A stretch of DNA of 7,764 nt, from the NCBI GenBank assembly GCA_938015605.1, contig CALLPO010000029.1:1-7764 (forward strand), written 5' to 3'. The translations under genes were made by a program, and so were the position numbers. This DNA is from an uncultured Candidatus Altimarinota bacterium (GTDB taxonomy: Bacteria; Patescibacteriota; Gracilibacteria; BD1-5; UBA6164). Shown one piece after another: positions 7,380-7,764 of this stretch. The notes beneath the pieces were generated by a model that was not told where the DNA came from, made no database searches, and saw only the letters and a list, made by a program, of their open reading frames with translations. Numbering within the stretch: position 1 is the first letter of the stretch; every line of letters begins with the position of its first letter.

Positions 7380-7764
7380 TTATTTCTTAACTTCCTCTTT
7401 CTTCTTCTCCTCAAATTTTCTTTTCAATCCAATTCTACCTTTAGCAATATCAACTTGAATTACTTCAAATTCAACGTCTTCTCATTCTTTTACAATATCA
7501 GCTACGTTTGTAACTCTCTGCGCTGCTAGTTTAGAAATATGAATCATTCATGATTTTCCTCTGAATTCCACAATAGCTCAAACTCAGTCAATAATTTTAG
7601 CTACTTTTCCAGTAGATTTATATCCAACTTCTGGTTCCCAGATCATTTGTTCAATTTCAGCTATAGTCTTCTTTCAACCAACTTGATTCAATGCTGTAAT
7701 AGTAGTAATACCGTCGTCAGCTATTGAAATTTTCACTTCATTGTCTTTTTCCATTCTTTGAACA
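7380..7764 (-). CDS. pnp: Polynucleotide phosphorylase, C-terminal KH-S1 part (code 25)
   Basis: The last 127 residues are visible; the catalytic RNase PH domains lie beyond the right edge. The visible part opens in the end of a KH domain (VKISIADDGITTITA, the family's I-x-I-x-D-D-G-x-x-x-I pattern). The linker EPEVGYKSTGKV follows, then an S1 RNA-binding domain at about 45-116 with VEFRGKSGMIHISKLA, VKEGEDVEFEV and GRIGLKRK. The protein ends in a short basic-acidic tail (FEEKKKEEVKK). PNPase is a phosphorolytic 3'-5' exoribonuclease central to mRNA turnover. Order and spacing match PNPase; other S1 proteins lack this KH ending. About 5 of 12 glycines are UGA, including D-G-V-G in the S1 fold where most homologues have FGAF. 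The stop is TAA. Confidence 0.88.

Noticed and set aside
1..7764. tRNA, rRNA, CRISPR, insertion sequence or prophage content
   Set aside because: No cloverleaf, rRNA-like block, regularly spaced repeat, transposase or phage gene was seen; nearly all sequence is accounted for by genes, promoters and terminators.

Overview
The window is strongly AT-rich DNA from a bacterium that reads UGA as glycine (genetic code 25). This points to Absconditabacteria (SR1) or Gracilibacteria (BD1-5) in the Patescibacteria/CPR group. The clearest proof is in the BipA/TypA gene, where UGA stands at the second glycine of the near-invariant GRGELHL motif. In the acetyltransferase, both glycines of the acetyl-CoA loop are UGA. 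None of the eight visible stop codons is UGA (five TAA, three TAG). Under the standard code most genes here look shattered; under code 25 the window resolves into nine compact, intact genes, two of them cut by the window edges.

Layout from left to right. (1) A minus-strand pair: a membrane-anchored FecR-domain protein (229-1482), followed 2 nt later by a CHASE2-domain membrane protein that runs off the left edge. Together they look like an envelope-sensing module. (2) Divergent from it, on the plus strand, a small FtsB/DivIC-like septum protein (1548-1955). (3) A perfect 36-nt palindrome that terminates both this gene and the convergent bipA. (4) A full-length minus-strand bipA/typA (2026-3837), with a recognisable promoter and a 5' leader holding an inverted repeat. 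(5) Divergent from bipA, a 215-aa protein of unknown function (4025-4672) with its own promoter and terminator. (6) A 68-aa helical protein of unknown function (4776-4982), also with its own promoter, closed by a second perfect bidirectional terminator. (7) A convergent minus-strand 613-aa multi-pass GT-C-type glycosyltransferase (5036-6877). (8) A minus-strand pair, the C-terminal part of polynucleotide phosphorylase (KH-S1) followed 11 nt later by a GNAT acetyltransferase, ending at an AT-rich terminator.

The main signals beyond plain annotation are these. Use of UGA for glycine is very uneven: by hand count about 4 of 52 glycines in BipA against 25 of 34 in the FecR protein. No start codon has a clear Shine-Dalgarno sequence. 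Several inverted repeats sit in the divergent promoter regions. No tRNA, rRNA, CRISPR array, insertion sequence or prophage gene was seen. No intergenic stretch exceeds 300 bases; the longest is the 187-nt bipA divergent promoter region.
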